Source: Fragum whitleyi (Eukaryota; Mollusca; Bivalvia; Cardiida; Cardiidae). From it: 64,000 nt of DNA. A program made the position numbers and the translations under genes. This document shows, piece after piece, positions 43,403-54,985 of the stretch (position 1 is its first letter; every line of letters begins with the position of its first letter). The DNA is taken from assembly GCA_948146395.1 (NCBI GenBank), contig OX411558.1, positions 49,029,122-49,093,121 of the forward strand. The letters run 5' to 3'. A model generated the notes under the pieces. That model searched no databases. It saw nothing but the letters and a program-made list of their open reading frames with translations, and was not told the DNA's origin.

Positions 43403-44580
43403 ATACGCCCGTATTATGGGATCACCCGTGGCGTCCAGGTGTCTGGGCGTCCGGGCGTCCGGCGGCGTCCAGTTCTTTGTCCGGAGCATAACTCTGTCAC
43501 TTGAAGTCCGATTGACTTCAAACTTGGCAATTGTATTCTTCTCATCATTGCGGAGTGCAGTGCACAGGAACCATAACTCTACCTGGCCTATTTTTTGAGT
43601 TATTGCCCTTTGTTGTTTTTCATTCTAGAATCTTGTGCGGAGTATATCTCTTAAAGTATAATAGCTAGCACCATGAAACTTCATGGGTGTATAGATCTGA
43701 CAATGGGGGAGTGCAGTGCACAAGACCCATAACTCTACCTGGCCTATATTTTGAGTTATTGCCCTTTGTTGTTTTTCAGACTTGAATCTTGTCCGGAGTA
43801 TATCCCTAAAAGTATAAAAGCTTGGATCATGAAACTTCATGGGTGCATAGATCTCACCAAGGGGGAGTGCAGTGCACAAGAACCATAACTCTACCTGGCC
43901 TATTTTTTGAGTTATTGCCCTTTGATGTTTTTAAGACTTAATTCTTGACCGGAGTATATCTCTTTAAGTATAATAGCTAGGATCATGAAACTTCATGGGT
44001 ATATAGATCTCACCAAGGGGGAGTGCAGTGCACAAGAACCATTACTCTACCTGGCTTATTTTTGAGTTATTGCCCTTTGTTGTTTTTAAGACTTAATTCT
44101 TGTCCGGAGTATATCTCTTAAAGTATAATAGCTAGGATCATGAAACTTCATGGGTGTATAGATCTCACCAAGGGGGAGTGCAGTGCACAAGAACCATTAC
44201 TCTACCTGGCCTATTTTTTGAGTTATTGCCCTTTGTTGTTTTTCAGACTTATTTCTTGTCCGGAGTATATCTCTAAAAAGTATAATAGCTAGGATCATGA
44301 AACTTAATGGGTGTATAGATCTTGCCAAGGGGGAGTGCAGTGTACAAGAACCATAATTCTACCTGACCTATTTTTTGAGTTATTGCCCTTTTTTTAGACT
44401 TGAATCTTGTCCGGAGTATATCTGTAAAAGTATAATAGCTAGGATCAAGAAACTTCATAGGTGCATTAATATTCATTCAAAATAACCTCAGTTCTATTCA
44501 AACCCCCAGTTAATACTAAGCAGTGTGACGGGCGTATCTTGTGACAATTTGGCACCTTGTTTTAAAAATGCTCTAGCCGC
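43403..44580. mobile_element. Tandem-core element with inverted ends, about 155-bp units
   Basis: Subterminal inverted repeats ATACGCCCGT (43403-43412) and ACGGGCGTAT (44528-44537) flank a GTCCGGGCGTCCGG-rich tract. About five and a half units of about 155 bp follow (TTGTCCGGAGTATATCTCT, AAACTTCATGGGTGTATAGATCTCACCAAGGGGGAGTGCAGTGCACAAGAACC). It runs into GGCACCTTGTTTT, an ending shared with other elements here. No own coding capacity; small ORFs are repeat shadows. Confidence 0.85.
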
Positions 44581-45630
44581 CGTGATATAAGTGAAAGATT
44601 GTTAAAAATATTATGTTGACCCTTGAAAGAAATTGCTTGTAAAATTTTGATTGGCCCATAAATATGGTCGTGGTATTTTTATTATGCTCCATATCAAAAG
44701 ATCAATTTTCTTGTGGCATTTTTTTTACCATTGTCTGTCTGTCAATCTGTCAGTCTGTCTTCAAAATTTAGCCAAAAACCTAAGTATTGCCAATATCTTC
44801 AAGCCTATTTAAGCTACAAGTCTAACATCTGGCATGAGGATATATCTAGATGAAACACATTTGCTGAGACCAAATCAAGGTCATGTGACAATGGCAAGGT
44901 CATCTGTCAAGGTCAAATTATCATTAAAAACTTGACCAAAAAATCAAGATTGCCATTATTTCAAGCCTTGAAGATACAAGCCTCAATTTTAGCATGATGA
45001 TAGATCTCAAAGATCTGCATCTGCTTATACTAATGCTAAGGTCATACCACATTTTCAAGGTCATCTATCAAGGTCAACCTTTTCAAAAACTAAACCAAAA
45101 AACTTTAATTACCAATATCTTCAAGCCTTATTAAGGTACAAACCTCATAAATGACATGATGTTACATCTCAATAATATGCATCTCTAAATACCAAGGTCA
45201 AGGTCATGTTTCAGGTCAATGACGGAAATGAAAGAAATTTTACCAGAATATCCTTTGGATGATCCTTCTCAGATTTTTTTTTGTAAAAACTTGATAAACC
45301 AAAAAATTCTGGGGTGGCAGCCCTTTTCAGTAAGAAGTCTTAAAACACTATCTCCCTTTAAAGCATTTGACTAATTTCAATGAAACTTTGCCCCAAGTTG
45401 TACTTAGATGACACCAATGGACCAATGAAATACAGATGAGTTATTTAGGCCCATTCTGTACCTCATGTTTTGCAAACAAAATCCCTAATGTTCATAAGAG
45501 AAGATAAGAAATGAATGAGGTACTGGTATAGTTTCAAAACATTGGGATCGGAAATAAAGTTAAGCCTGAAGATGAAATTCCTTCTGCAAATAAATAAAAT
45601 ACATAATTAAAAAAAAATTTCATTCATTTA
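44581..45630. repeat. Degenerate repeat units rich in AAGGTCA blocks
   Basis: From about 44700 there is a CTGTCTGTCAATCTGTC tract, then diverged units with CCAATATCTTCAAGCCT and AAGGTCATGTGAC-type blocks at about 130-bp spacing to about 45220. The rest to the Helentron fragment is AT-rich and unassigned. Confidence 0.55.
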
Positions 45631-45699
45631 AAAGAGTGGCGAGCCTTTCAAATTACATTGTTAAAAGACAACAATTGAAGACTGCGATCGTTTTGAGGC

Positions 45700-47904
45700 T
45701 TTGCCTTTTTCATATTAGTGCTTCTGTTGCTGCAATCGATGTAACTGACAATATGATGCCAGATGACAAATACAGAGACCTTTTAAGGTGTTTGAACCAA
45801 AAACAAAGACACTTTTTCAATCATGTAATACATTGGTTCAAAACCAAGGAAACTCCATTATATACCTTTTTGACTGGTGGGGCTGGAGTTGGAGAAAGTA
45901 TAGTTATCAAGGCTCTGTATCAAACACTGTACAGGTATTACAACCTTAGTGAAGGTCAAAATCCAGATGATAAGAGAGTTCTTTTGTGTGCATTCACTGG
46001 TAAAGCAGCCTATAACATTAGTGGTTCAACAATATCTACAGCTTTCCATCAGAAGTTCAAGCAAAAGGATCAAACACTGAATTGTGATACTCTCAACACA
46101 TTTAGATCCAAATACAGGAATTTATCAGTGGTTATAATTGATGAAATATCAATGGTCAGTAATTCAATGTTACAATTCATAGACCAAAGATTACAGCAAT
46201 TGACTGGCACTCATATTCCTTTTGGAGGAAAAAGTATCATTGCTGTTGGGGACCTTTTTCAGTTAAAACCTGTTGCTGGGTCTTGGATATTTGAAGATCT
46301 TAGAAGTGATGCAGGTCCTCTTTGTCCTAATTTGTGGAAGAAACATTTTAGAATGTTTGAGTTGTCCCAAATAATGCGCCAGCAGAATGGAAGTGCATTT
46401 GCAGACTTACTGAATAGATTACGTCTCAACGAGCTTACAGATTTAGATAAAGTTCAACTCAAACATTGTCAAGTAAAACCTAATTCTGAAAATTATCCAA
46501 CAAATGCCCCTCATATTTTTGCAGAAAACAGTTTTATGCAAGACTTCAATAATAAAATCATGAATAGAATTGATGCTCAAAGAATTGAAATACTATGTCA
46601 TGATTCTGTAGTAGGAGCAAATATTTCACAAGATCGCCAAAACATCATATTGAATAGGTTAGCTTCTGATACCAATATTACAATGGGTCTGCATCGTTCC
46701 GTTACAGTAGTAGTAGACATGATCTATGATTTGACAGTTAATCTTGACACTGAAGATGGATTAACTAATGGTGCTTCTTGTATTGTCAGGAAAATAGAAA
46801 ACAAGCTGACTGAAACAAGTAGACCTAGTATCATTTGGGTGCTGTTTGATGAAAAGAGAGTAGGTGTTGAAAGACGAAACAAATACTATAGTAGAGGATT
46901 TTATCATGGGTCAATAGATCAAAGTTGGACACCCATATTTGATATAGAAAGAACTTTTCAGTATAGACAGAATACTATCCAAAGAATCCAATTTCCTTTA
47001 CAACCAGCTGCTGGCAGAACTGTACACAGAGCTCAAGGAACTACCCTTGATGAAGTTGTAATAGATTTATCACAGAGTAGAGTGAGAAAAAATCCTCATA
47101 TCCACTACGTAGCCTTGAGCAGAGTCAGATCTATTGAAAATCTACATATTTTGAATTTCAATGAAGAATCCTTGTCTATGGATCAAAGAGTTTCTGAAGA
47201 AATGAAGCGTTTGAAATCTGAAGCAATGCTTGAACTGTGTTACACTCCTCTGGATACAATAAGTCGTAAAAAACATTTTAAAATTGTCTATAACAACTGT
47301 AGGTCTCTCCATAAACATTATGTAGACATTGAGAAAGATCAAAATATCCTCTCAGCTCACATTATTGGTTTATCTGAAACTAGATTAGCACAGAGAGATA
47401 GTACTAGGGATTATGATATACCAGGATTCCAACTTATAAGAAATGATCAGGATCAGCAGAGTGAGACAACTAGACCACCTCATGGTTTGGCAATTTACAT
47501 TAAAGATGATGTCAAGGTTTTGAATCATTACTGCTTTAGTACACAAAGCTTTGAATTTGTTGCAATAACTGTCAAATACATGAATGAAGAAAGACAAGTT
47601 GTTGCTGTGTACAAGTCTCCAAAATTATCTTTACATAGTTGAAGTTATCACAAATGACCTGGCCCCGAACATTGATTCAAAAAAGAAAATTGTTATTGTG
47701 GGGGATTTCAACATAGATGTGTCAAAATGCAACAATCATTTTGTAAATACTATGAGAGATTTATTTGATTGCCAACAATTGATAAGTCAGGCAACAACAG
47801 ACCATGGGGCAACATTGGACCTAGTTTTTTCTAACCACCCTGGCTGTTCTGGAATCATCCAAGCATATTGGTCAGATCACAACCTTGTTTACTTTTATAC
47901 TTAG
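45700..47904 (+). pseudogene. Helentron PIF1-type helicase plus APE endonuclease, inactivated
   Basis: The helicase part carries LTGGAGVGES (Walker A), VVIIDEISMVS (Walker B), AVGDLFQLKPV, TVHRAQGTTLDEVVID and ALSRVRS, in the order of PIF1/RecD-like superfamily 1 helicases of Helitrons. The Walker A lysine is Glu (codon 45894-45896, GAA for AAA). After about 47270 follows an apurinic-type endonuclease (NNCRS, GLSETR, GDFNIDVSK, YWSDHNLVYF), the fusion that defines Helentrons. A frameshift near 47620-47640 splits it. The upstream Rep region is missing here; a neighbouring section is at 32.6 kb. No start is expected, since this is an internal piece of a polyprotein. Confidence 0.92.
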
Positions 47905-48886
47905 AAAATAGCCTATCCTTCATGGATTTCCAGTGTTTTTCTTTCTCAAGCTCCTTCTACAAATCAAGGAATGAATCGAATGATGGATAAGTGCAAAACT
48001 AATTGTATGAGGGATAAAATATATATAATGGACCAAGAAGGTATATTGTTATTATAACTATCTTAAACTATTTAGTTTATTTTACCAAAGTAACATATTT
48101 ATGCTTAAGGGGGAATTGTGAAATAAAAAGAAAATCTATTATATAACTCTAGTTCTCTAAAAAGTTGGCAATTTTCTTAGTTCACCAGCTAAAACATATC
48201 TTATATTTAGAGGAATGATAAAAATGTGCATAAGAAACTTTATGTGAAGTATCTCGGATATTCAAAGAGAGTCAGGCATTTTATGAGGATTTAGAATTGT
48301 CTTACTGAGTTTCGAAGAACGAACTTGTCCAATATTATTCTCATTATTTTCTAAAATGAAGGACCTGCATTTGGGTCTCCACTTTACTAGAAAAACTATT
48401 CATATAGAAGATAAACAAAAAGTTGATTCCACATTGAGGGTGGATAATTTCAACAAATTGGTTTATCAAGCACATAAAGGCATACAAGAAAGTATGTAGA
48501 AAACAAAAGTGACTTCACTTTATAGATTCTTGCTCCAACATCTAGGTGCAGGGTTCACATCTTAAAATAGTCACACAACAGGTGCTATTGAATGTACACA
48601 TTTAACATTTTCATTGTTTATTACAAAGATGTTGCATTAAATGCATGATAAAATTTTACTCTGAATGTTACATTTTCTTGTTATAACCTCATTGTACAAA
48701 CTTCTTGATCAACCCTCAAATTGAATTTCAATGTATATTTGACTATTATCTAGTCATGTTTTAATTTTGATTCAGGAGACATTTTAGGAGACATTTCATC
48801 CAGTTTGTCTCAAATTTTCTCTCAGTGATTAAGTTGAAAGCAAGCGGTGTTTAAAGTCATAATGTATGTGTTGTTAAACTAAATTA
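47905..48886. other. Gene-free AT-rich stretch
   Basis: It follows the Helentron endonuclease. I could not identify the element's 3' end (hairpin plus CTRR) here. Confidence 0.45.
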
Positions 48887-49453
48887 ATGTCCCCCTTCAA
48901 AGAATAGGCGGTATATTGCTTTGCAATTGTCAGTAGATCTGTAGGTCCTTTGGTAGGTCAGTCCGTCCTTAGAACATTTTAATGCTCAGAAGCATATCTC
49001 AAAAAATATTCAAGCTAAAATCATGAACTTCATAGGTGGATAGATCGCATTGAGGAGAAGTGCAGTGTACAAGAACCATAATTTTATTTATCATATGTTT
49101 TTGAGTATTGTCATTATATTAATTTATTTTAGTTTGATTGCGACGAAAGCTTAAGCTGATGGAATCGCTCTCGAACACCCAACCCTGATGTTTTCACGTC
49201 CCCGAGAGAGAGGCAGTGGTTTAAACCCACTGCTACCCATTTTTACAGCTGGGTGAACTAGGGCTGGCTATTAAGTGTTTTGCCCATAAACACACCCTGT
49301 CGACAGTGGGGCTCCAACCACGGACCTCCAGGTCACGGGTCGAGTGCATTTACCACTAGGCCACCAATAATTGTCCTTAATTGATTGACAAAGAATAGGC
49401 CATTGACCTGGTCTTATGGGGGACATAGATATTTTACAAATATCTCTTGTTTG
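48887..49453. mobile_element. Hairpin-ended tandem-core element, single unit, with nested SINE
   Basis: The left end ATGTCCCCC and right end GGGGGACAT are inverted. The interior resembles one unit of the 43.4-kb element (CATGAACTTCATAGGTGGATAGATCGCATTGAGGAG). The right end continues as hairpin AGATATTT/AAATATCT and CTCTTGTTT. Confidence 0.65.
49140..49372 (-). mobile_element. tRNA-derived SINE (family 2), minus strand
   Basis: On the minus strand the head reads GGTGGCCTAGTGGTAAATGCACTCG (A box) and GTGGTTGGAGCCCC (B-box-like). A central block GGGCAAAACACTTAATAGCCAGCCC...CACCCAGCTGTAAAAATGGG is shared with 34396-34525. It is nested in the element at 48887-49453. Confidence 0.78.
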
Positions 49454-49696
49454 CCAAGAAATTATTACCTATAAAACTTCATTTTTGTTTTTACCAAACA
49501 CAGTTATCTTTATTTGTTATGCATTGGGCTGTCAATCCTTGGATTATGAGTTCAATTTCTGACTCTGGCAACTTCGACATTTGACAAAAGTGATTGTGAC
49601 ATGCGTTTTTGTCTTCTACCAATTGGCAACAGGAGGTATACAGAAAGATCAGCCTGCACATATATGCAGCCTCATCTTAGTCTATACCACCTGTTT

Positions 49697-50110
49697 TATG
49701 CTCCCCAAAACAATTTCAGGGGAGCATAGCGAGGGGTCAGCGCAACCCTATAAATATATAGGCAGTTACAATAGTCTTGCACTTACCCCTCAGTATAGTC
49801 GCCAGCTTGGGAATGCGTCCGTCCAACTATCCCTCTGTCTGGCTGTCTATGAAAGTAAAAAATTTCCAGCATAAAAATTATAAATTTGCGATAACTTGAA
49901 TTGGAATGAGATTTAATCTTCATATTTCACATGTTTACTGTTTGTGAAAAGATCTTTTGTTGCTACCAAGTTCAATGTCATCTGTCAAAGTCAAGGACAT
50001 TTCTCAAGGTAAGAAACTTGAGAATTGGCAATAATTTTGCAATGGTAAATTTGAAACATACTTAATTTATCAAGCACTTATTTTGGGAGCATAACCCGTC
50101 ACTGATGGCT
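49697..50110. repeat. Hairpin-ended repeat (TGCTCCCC family)
   Basis: It begins TGCTCCCC-AAAACAATTTC-AGGGGAGCA and ends near TTTGGGAGCATAACCC, so the end motifs are inverted. The interior has AAGGTCAAGGACATTTCTCAAGG. A run of about 22 T follows at 50111. Confidence 0.6.
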
Positions 50111-50132
50111 CTTTTTTTTTTTTTTTTTTTTG

Positions 50133-51690
50133 AACCAGAAAACTTTCAAGATTATATTTAATCAAAATTAATAAAGATCCAAAATTAGTACATCTGGTGC
50201 TTTCAATAGTGTTATATTATTTCAATTTTGCCTTAATTTTTATTCAGCATCACAAAGGTTAATTATTGTTATCAAATATTGTTGTATGAGTCTTTTTTAA
50301 GTATTTAAAGAATTGATAATTTCACATTTCACAAAACCTCCCCATATTATTTTTTTATAATTTTAACCCTTGTCCTGCTGAATTAAAATTTCATTGCAAA
50401 TTGCCAATTATATGATAATTATGCAGGCTAATCTTAGTTTTTAGTGTCAATCAAAACTTTGTGTCCTGCACAAAATATTCAAAAATGATATGCAGAGGGT
50501 TAAGAATCTAGGATCACTGTTATCTGTGTAATATAAAATTGCTTGATAGTGATTGTTTTGTAATATGTAGCATATCTTGTTCATCATTGTACAATCTTAA
50601 TTTATCATGGTACCTACCAATTGTTTGATCTTATATTGCAGTGGTTGATCCAGAGGATCAATCAAACTCCCATCTGTAGCCTAAATATTTCAATTTCATG
50701 CAAAAAATGAGTCATAATAGTGTAAAACTTACCCCAAATTTGTATGTTTGAACCCCCTTTATATGTAACTAAGAAGTGCTGGATCTTCCACAACATAGAT
50801 AATTTACTATATTGTATGTAGAAAATTCAACCAAATTAAGACAAACAAACTCTACATGCCAAAAGCTTATATGTTAATTTCTTCTTGCATGGAAATGCCA
50901 AAAGCTTATAATTATATTGAATGCATCTTGCATGAAGAATTGTTATTTGTTGAAAAAAATATTGACTCAAATGACACAAAGAATGTGCTATGGTTATTTA
51001 TGACAAATATTTACTGGGTACATGACCATAGAAGAATCCTGTTTGACTTAGTAGTTAAAGTGATAAGTTTGTATCTGAGACTGTTGGGGTGTCATAAGTC
51101 GAGGATTTCATTCCAAGCTTTGACTGCTGATGTCACAGGTATATTCTTACTACAGAAAAAGATGTAGAACAGGCATAAAAACTTTGATGTTGAAATATTC
51201 CTGTGACAGATATAAGTATAAACATTCATTCATACTTTTATGTTATTAAAGACCTGTTTGAAGTCCATCTGAGATAAACTAAGTACCCCTAAGTTTCTGT
51301 AGATACTGATCAGAGATTATTGTGAAAGGAAAATAACAAACCAATATCATAATACAATAACTGCTTATTTGAATATTTTATGTATACATATATCTTTAAT
51401 TAGAACTTAATTAATATTAAACTATCTGTTATCTATATGTACTATTTTCAAATGAAACAGTAATAAATTAAATTTTCTTATAAAACTGAACTCTGTAAAT
51501 GAATAACTTGTATATGTAAATAAGAAAATAAATTAGTTGTGCTCAACTGGTTTTATTCTTGTTGTTCTTTAATACCCTATCACCTTCAAAAACAATTCAC
51601 AGTCCCTTTCATTCTTATATTGGAAGAAATAGCTCTGTGTAGTTTGAGCCTGTATATGACTATATGTCATACAGGAATTAGAAAAAGACT
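50133..51690. other. Gene-free AT-rich stretch
   Basis: A 103-codon open frame (50856-51167, +) has no recognisable domain, and I do not call it a gene. No shared repeats were seen. Confidence 0.4.
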
Positions 51691-51694
51691 TAAA

Positions 51695-52226
51695 AACTGA
51701 AACTCACATACTCAGGTGAGCGATATAGGACCATCATGGTCCTCTTGTTTGCTCTTTGATTCTATGTAAAAAGGGATGCACCCGGTTGAACCCCAAATGT
51801 GAACCCAGGGTCTTGATATGAACAAACTTGGAAAAGGTCCATAAGATGATGCTACATACTAAATATGAAAGCTGTCTGCCTGCTGGTTTCAAATAGAAGA
51901 TTTTTGAAGGTTTTCCTATTTTCACCCTTCATGCTCAGATGAGCTGAAAGGGATGCGCCTGGGTGGAGCCCAAATATGACCCAAGGGTCTTGATATGAAC
52001 AAACTTGGTAGAGGCCCACTAGATGATACTACATACCAAAAATGAAAGCAGTGTGTCCTGATTTCGATTAAAGAAGATTTTAAAAGATTTACGCTCTTTG
52101 ATTCTATGTAAAATGGGTTGCGCCCGGGTGGAGCCCAAATATGATCCTAGGGTCTTGATATGAACAAACTTGGTAGAGGTCTACTAGACGATGGCACCTT
52201 TTTGGACCATCTTGGTCCTCTTGTTT
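51695..52226. mobile_element. Tandem-core element, CTTGTTT-ended
   Basis: The sequence TCAGGTGAGCGATATAGGACCATCATGGTCCTCTTGTTT (51714-51750) matches, inverted, the left end of the element at 59001. About three units of about 180 bp follow (CCCAAATATGA-CC--AGGGTCTTGATATGAACAAACTTGG). The right end repeats the hairpin GGACCA/TGGTCC then TCTTGTTTT. It may be two abutting ends of related copies. Confidence 0.75.
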
Positions 52227-53097
52227 TAGATTATAGTATATTGAATGAGGTAGATGTGTAAATATAAACTGATCTTAGTCTTAAACACCAACTGTTTGTT
52301 AAATATTGACCATTATGCAGAATGATAATAGTTTTTTTAATTGTAAATACATAGACTGAGATCAGACACACAGTCTCATCTTAGTCTACTGAGCCAATAT
52401 CTTGTTTGATTTTTTTTGTAATTCAAAACCCTTATCTTATTAACTTTTGGTTTGTCGCTCTGTATGTCAACTGAGATCAACCATAGTAAATACATTATCT
52501 GATCTTAGTCCTTAAAAGAAATAGTTTATTTAAATGATAAACTTAATATTAATTCTTATCCAGTCAATTCTTAAGTATTGGACATAAATGAATGTAAACC
52601 TTGTATGAGTATTTCTGTAGGAAAATACTTATGTCAATGAAATATGTGACTTGTCACACGAAAAGAGACCATGTGGCAACTCCTCAAAGTGAATAATTTT
52701 TGAGTTCCAGTAGAGGTCAACCAGAGATTAAGGAAAGAAGAATGCTCATGTAGATTCAGAATATCAACCAAGTGTTAACTCTTCACAATACACACAGTCT
52801 GACACAATACCCAGATGGTTCCTTTTCATGTGATAGGGCACAATTATATATGAATGTGTACATGGTGATAGATGATAATGAATGATATGACAGAATATAA
52901 CATTTTTTGATTACACATAAAACTCCTGCAATATCCCTGAATTTCATGTCCCTCTGTCTATAATCTAGAAAGTCTAAGGAAAAAGAAGTTGCATATAAAA
53001 AAAGATTCTTATGAAAACATCCCTATAAAAAGACTTTTTTTATTATCTTCTCTTGCAAAATATTGTTGTCTGCACCTTTAGACAATTCAAAAAACAA
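52227..53097. other. Gene-free stretch downstream of minus-strand gene
   Basis: Probably the 3'UTR and downstream flank of the minus-strand membrane-protein gene. Around 52330-52520 are echoes of CTCATCTTAGTC..ATCTTGTTTGA repeat endings. Nothing else was seen. Confidence 0.4.
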
Positions 53098-53384
53098 TTA
53101 TATTTTGCAACTTCTCAAATTGTATCTAGGTTGTTCTTGGGTAAGGATTTCAGGTATGTCTATGGTTGGGTCTTCAGATAAGGGCTTTGGGACTTCGGAA
53201 GGGCCTTCAGAAGGGTCTTCGATATGAGATTCTTGCTCTTGAGGTGGAAGTTCTACCAATTCAGTCGTGTTCAAAGACTGTTCATGCTGTTGTCTATACC
53301 ATAATTGGTATACAACACGACATCGGTATATGATAACAGCAAGAACCGTGCAAACAATCACAACCACAGTACCTAGAGCAATCA
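53098..53384 (-). CDS. Type I membrane protein, TM and cytoplasmic-tail exon
   Basis: Acceptor TTTCTGTCCAG|TG starts in phase 1, matching the donor of the stalk exon at 54549. A transmembrane helix of about 20 residues (VIALGTVVVIVCTVLAVIIY) is followed by a basic stop-transfer (RCRVVYQLWYRQQ). The acidic, Pro/Glu-rich tail of about 65 residues ends PRYNLRSCKI and stop. The tail has no kinase, TIR or death domain; SEDP and EDPSEGP are possible CK2-type sites. This is the last exon of a three-exon gene model (55784-56411, 54549-54845, 53098-53384). The family is not recognised. Confidence 0.65.
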
Positions 53385-53449
53385 CTGGACAGAAAGGAAA
53401 ATAGTGTGATTACATGGTGCTTCTATGGTAGGAAAACAGTTGGGATTTT

Positions 53450-53698
53450 TGAATGGGTATCAACACTGCTTTCAACAATCTTACAATTATATCATAGTAG
53501 TCAGAGCACCTAATTATATTGTAGCAGTCATAGCATCTAATAATGGATTCCTGGAATTTTGAGCGCCCATACTATCATATTGATTGTCTGCCCATTGGTG
53601 AGAGACAAACGTTAGATAGGATATATTCAACCAGATCAACCCCTAACATCCTGACTATAAGTCTTATGCCAAACCAACTGCACTATGATGACTAGTGT
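53450..53698 (-). mobile_element. Degraded tRNA-derived SINE (family 1) in intron
   Basis: Recognisable phrases in order are ACTGCTTTCAACAATCTTACAATTATATCATAG, AGCACCTAAT, ATGGATTCCTGGAAT, CCCATTGGTGAGAGACAAA and a decayed tRNA head. It lies in the intron between stalk and TM exons. Confidence 0.65.
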
Positions 53699-53750
53699 TG
53701 TAAAATCGAACTAAAACAAGAATCGATAATTGAATTGAATCGGAAATTGA

Positions 53751-54170
53751 ATTACGGATCCACTACCTTAAAGCTCATGTAAACAATCAAATGGAGGTCA
53801 GTGGGCCTTTCTCGCTTATACATGTATTTATAAAGAGAGAGAAATGTACTATGCTATGTAAGAGAAAATATTTTGAGAAAGGGAGAAATTGCTTGTTGCA
53901 TATTATTTATTCTTTTACACAATTTTTTGTCAAAAATATAATCGTAGTGTCGTGAAATTCTTTGACTTTAAAAGACAAGTGAAGTTTTGAGAAACCTCGG
54001 TTAACACTGTTTAAGTTCATTACTTCTGAGGCAATGCAAAACTATTACGGGTCCACTACCTTAAAGCCCGTGTAAACAATCAAATGGAGGTCAGTGGGCC
54101 TTTCTCGCTTATATTTATAGAGAGAGAGAAATGTAAGAAAAATATTTTGGGAAAGGGAGAAATTACTTGT
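53751..54170. repeat. Two direct copies of a 125-145 bp MITE-end segment
   Basis: Segments 53751-53895 and 54043-54170 begin with the MITE end ATTACGG-TCCACTACCTTAAAG. Both continue with CATGTAAACAATCAAATGGAGGTCAGTGGGCCTTTCTCGCTTATA and GAGAGAGAAATGTA. The copies are direct, about 292 bp apart, and lie in the same intron. Confidence 0.75.
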
Positions 54171-54548
54171 TAGTTCTTTCATTTTAAGTAAAAAAAGAAA
54201 AAAAAGGTCGTTAAAACTGTGTCTCTTCTTCCACTTCTGCAAAGATAGGCTCATATTGTGATACCTGATGGGATGGGCTTATATAACCAGAAGAGTCATC
54301 AAATTATCATCCCATTCCAAAGAAAATTGGGAAGGAGCATCTGCCTGATGTGAAGTTCTATCAATTTGATTAAAGGATATTTCTGCTTGATTTATTTGTT
54401 TTGCAGGTGGTAGGGAATGAAAAGCAGAATTTCTTAACAAGACTTTCAACTTAGCTCTTACATGATAAAAAGCTAAGAAGAAACACTATTAGCATAAAAA
54501 TTAGAACTAAATTAAGTTACCAAATATATCGAAATATTTCATCCTAAC

Positions 54549-54845
54549 CAGCCTCTTTAAAGTCATTGATTTTTTCGGTGAAACTCTGGGTAGATGCCGA
54601 TGTAGAATTACGTAATGTTGATCTTGTTCCTGGTGTTTTTGTCTGTTCTGTTGTTGTTGATATGGTGGTTGACATCTGTTGTGTTGTGGTGGTGGGCATC
54701 TGTTGTGTTGTGGTGGTGGGCATCTGTTTTGTTGTAGTTGTGGCTGTAGACATCTGTTGTGTTGTTGTAGTTGTTGTGTCAGTAGGCATCTGTTGTGTTG
54801 TTGTTGTTGTGGGTTTCTGTTCATGCAAAGAGATAGGATTTGAAT
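54549..54845 (-). CDS. Type I membrane protein, Thr/Gln-rich mucin-like stalk exon
   Basis: The exon is bounded by acceptor CTTACTTTTTTCAAG|AT and donor GCTG|GTTAGG and is 297 nt long. In the frame that joins in phase 1 to the TM exon it encodes repeated TTTTTQQMPT/TTTTQQMST blocks (about 60 residues), then TKTPGTRSTLRNSTSAST. Thr-rich repeats of this kind are typical O-glycosylated stalks that lift an ectodomain from the membrane. The repeat is a CAA/CAC-type microsatellite, so length is probably polymorphic. Two other frames are also open across the repeat. Phase agreement with the next exon and biology favour the Thr frame. Confidence 0.6.
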
Positions 54846-54896
54846 CTTGAAAAAAGTAAGAGAACAATTTGTAAAAGTTTTATAAAGGATTTTGTT

Positions 54897-54985
54897 TGTT
54901 GAATGGGGTTTAACGTCACTTTCAACATTATTTCAGTTATATCGCAGCGGCCGGAGCACCTAACAATGGAACATAGAAATTTATA
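54897..54985 (-). mobile_element. Partial tRNA-derived SINE (family 1), 3' half
   Basis: GAATGGGGTTTAACGTCACTTTCAACATTATTTCAGTTATATCGCAGCGGCCGGAGCACCTAACAATGGA. Head missing; intronic. Confidence 0.8.

Noticed and set aside
50856..51167. 103-codon ORF as a gene
   Set aside because: No domain, low-complexity AT-rich composition, a duplicated MPKAY phrase from a short local repeat, and no supporting context.
53098..53130. C-terminal YNLRS as a gypsy/retroviral polyprotein relic
   Set aside because: Only five residues match the common phrase, and the rest of the exon is a TM and acidic tail with matched splice phase.
54507..54824. Alternative Gln/Asn/Cys frame of the stalk exon
   Set aside because: Open, but does not join the TM exon in phase; the Thr-rich frame does.
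54566..54850. Plus-strand ORF of Val/Cys-rich protein
   Set aside because: It is the antisense reading of the Thr-rich repeat exon on the minus strand.
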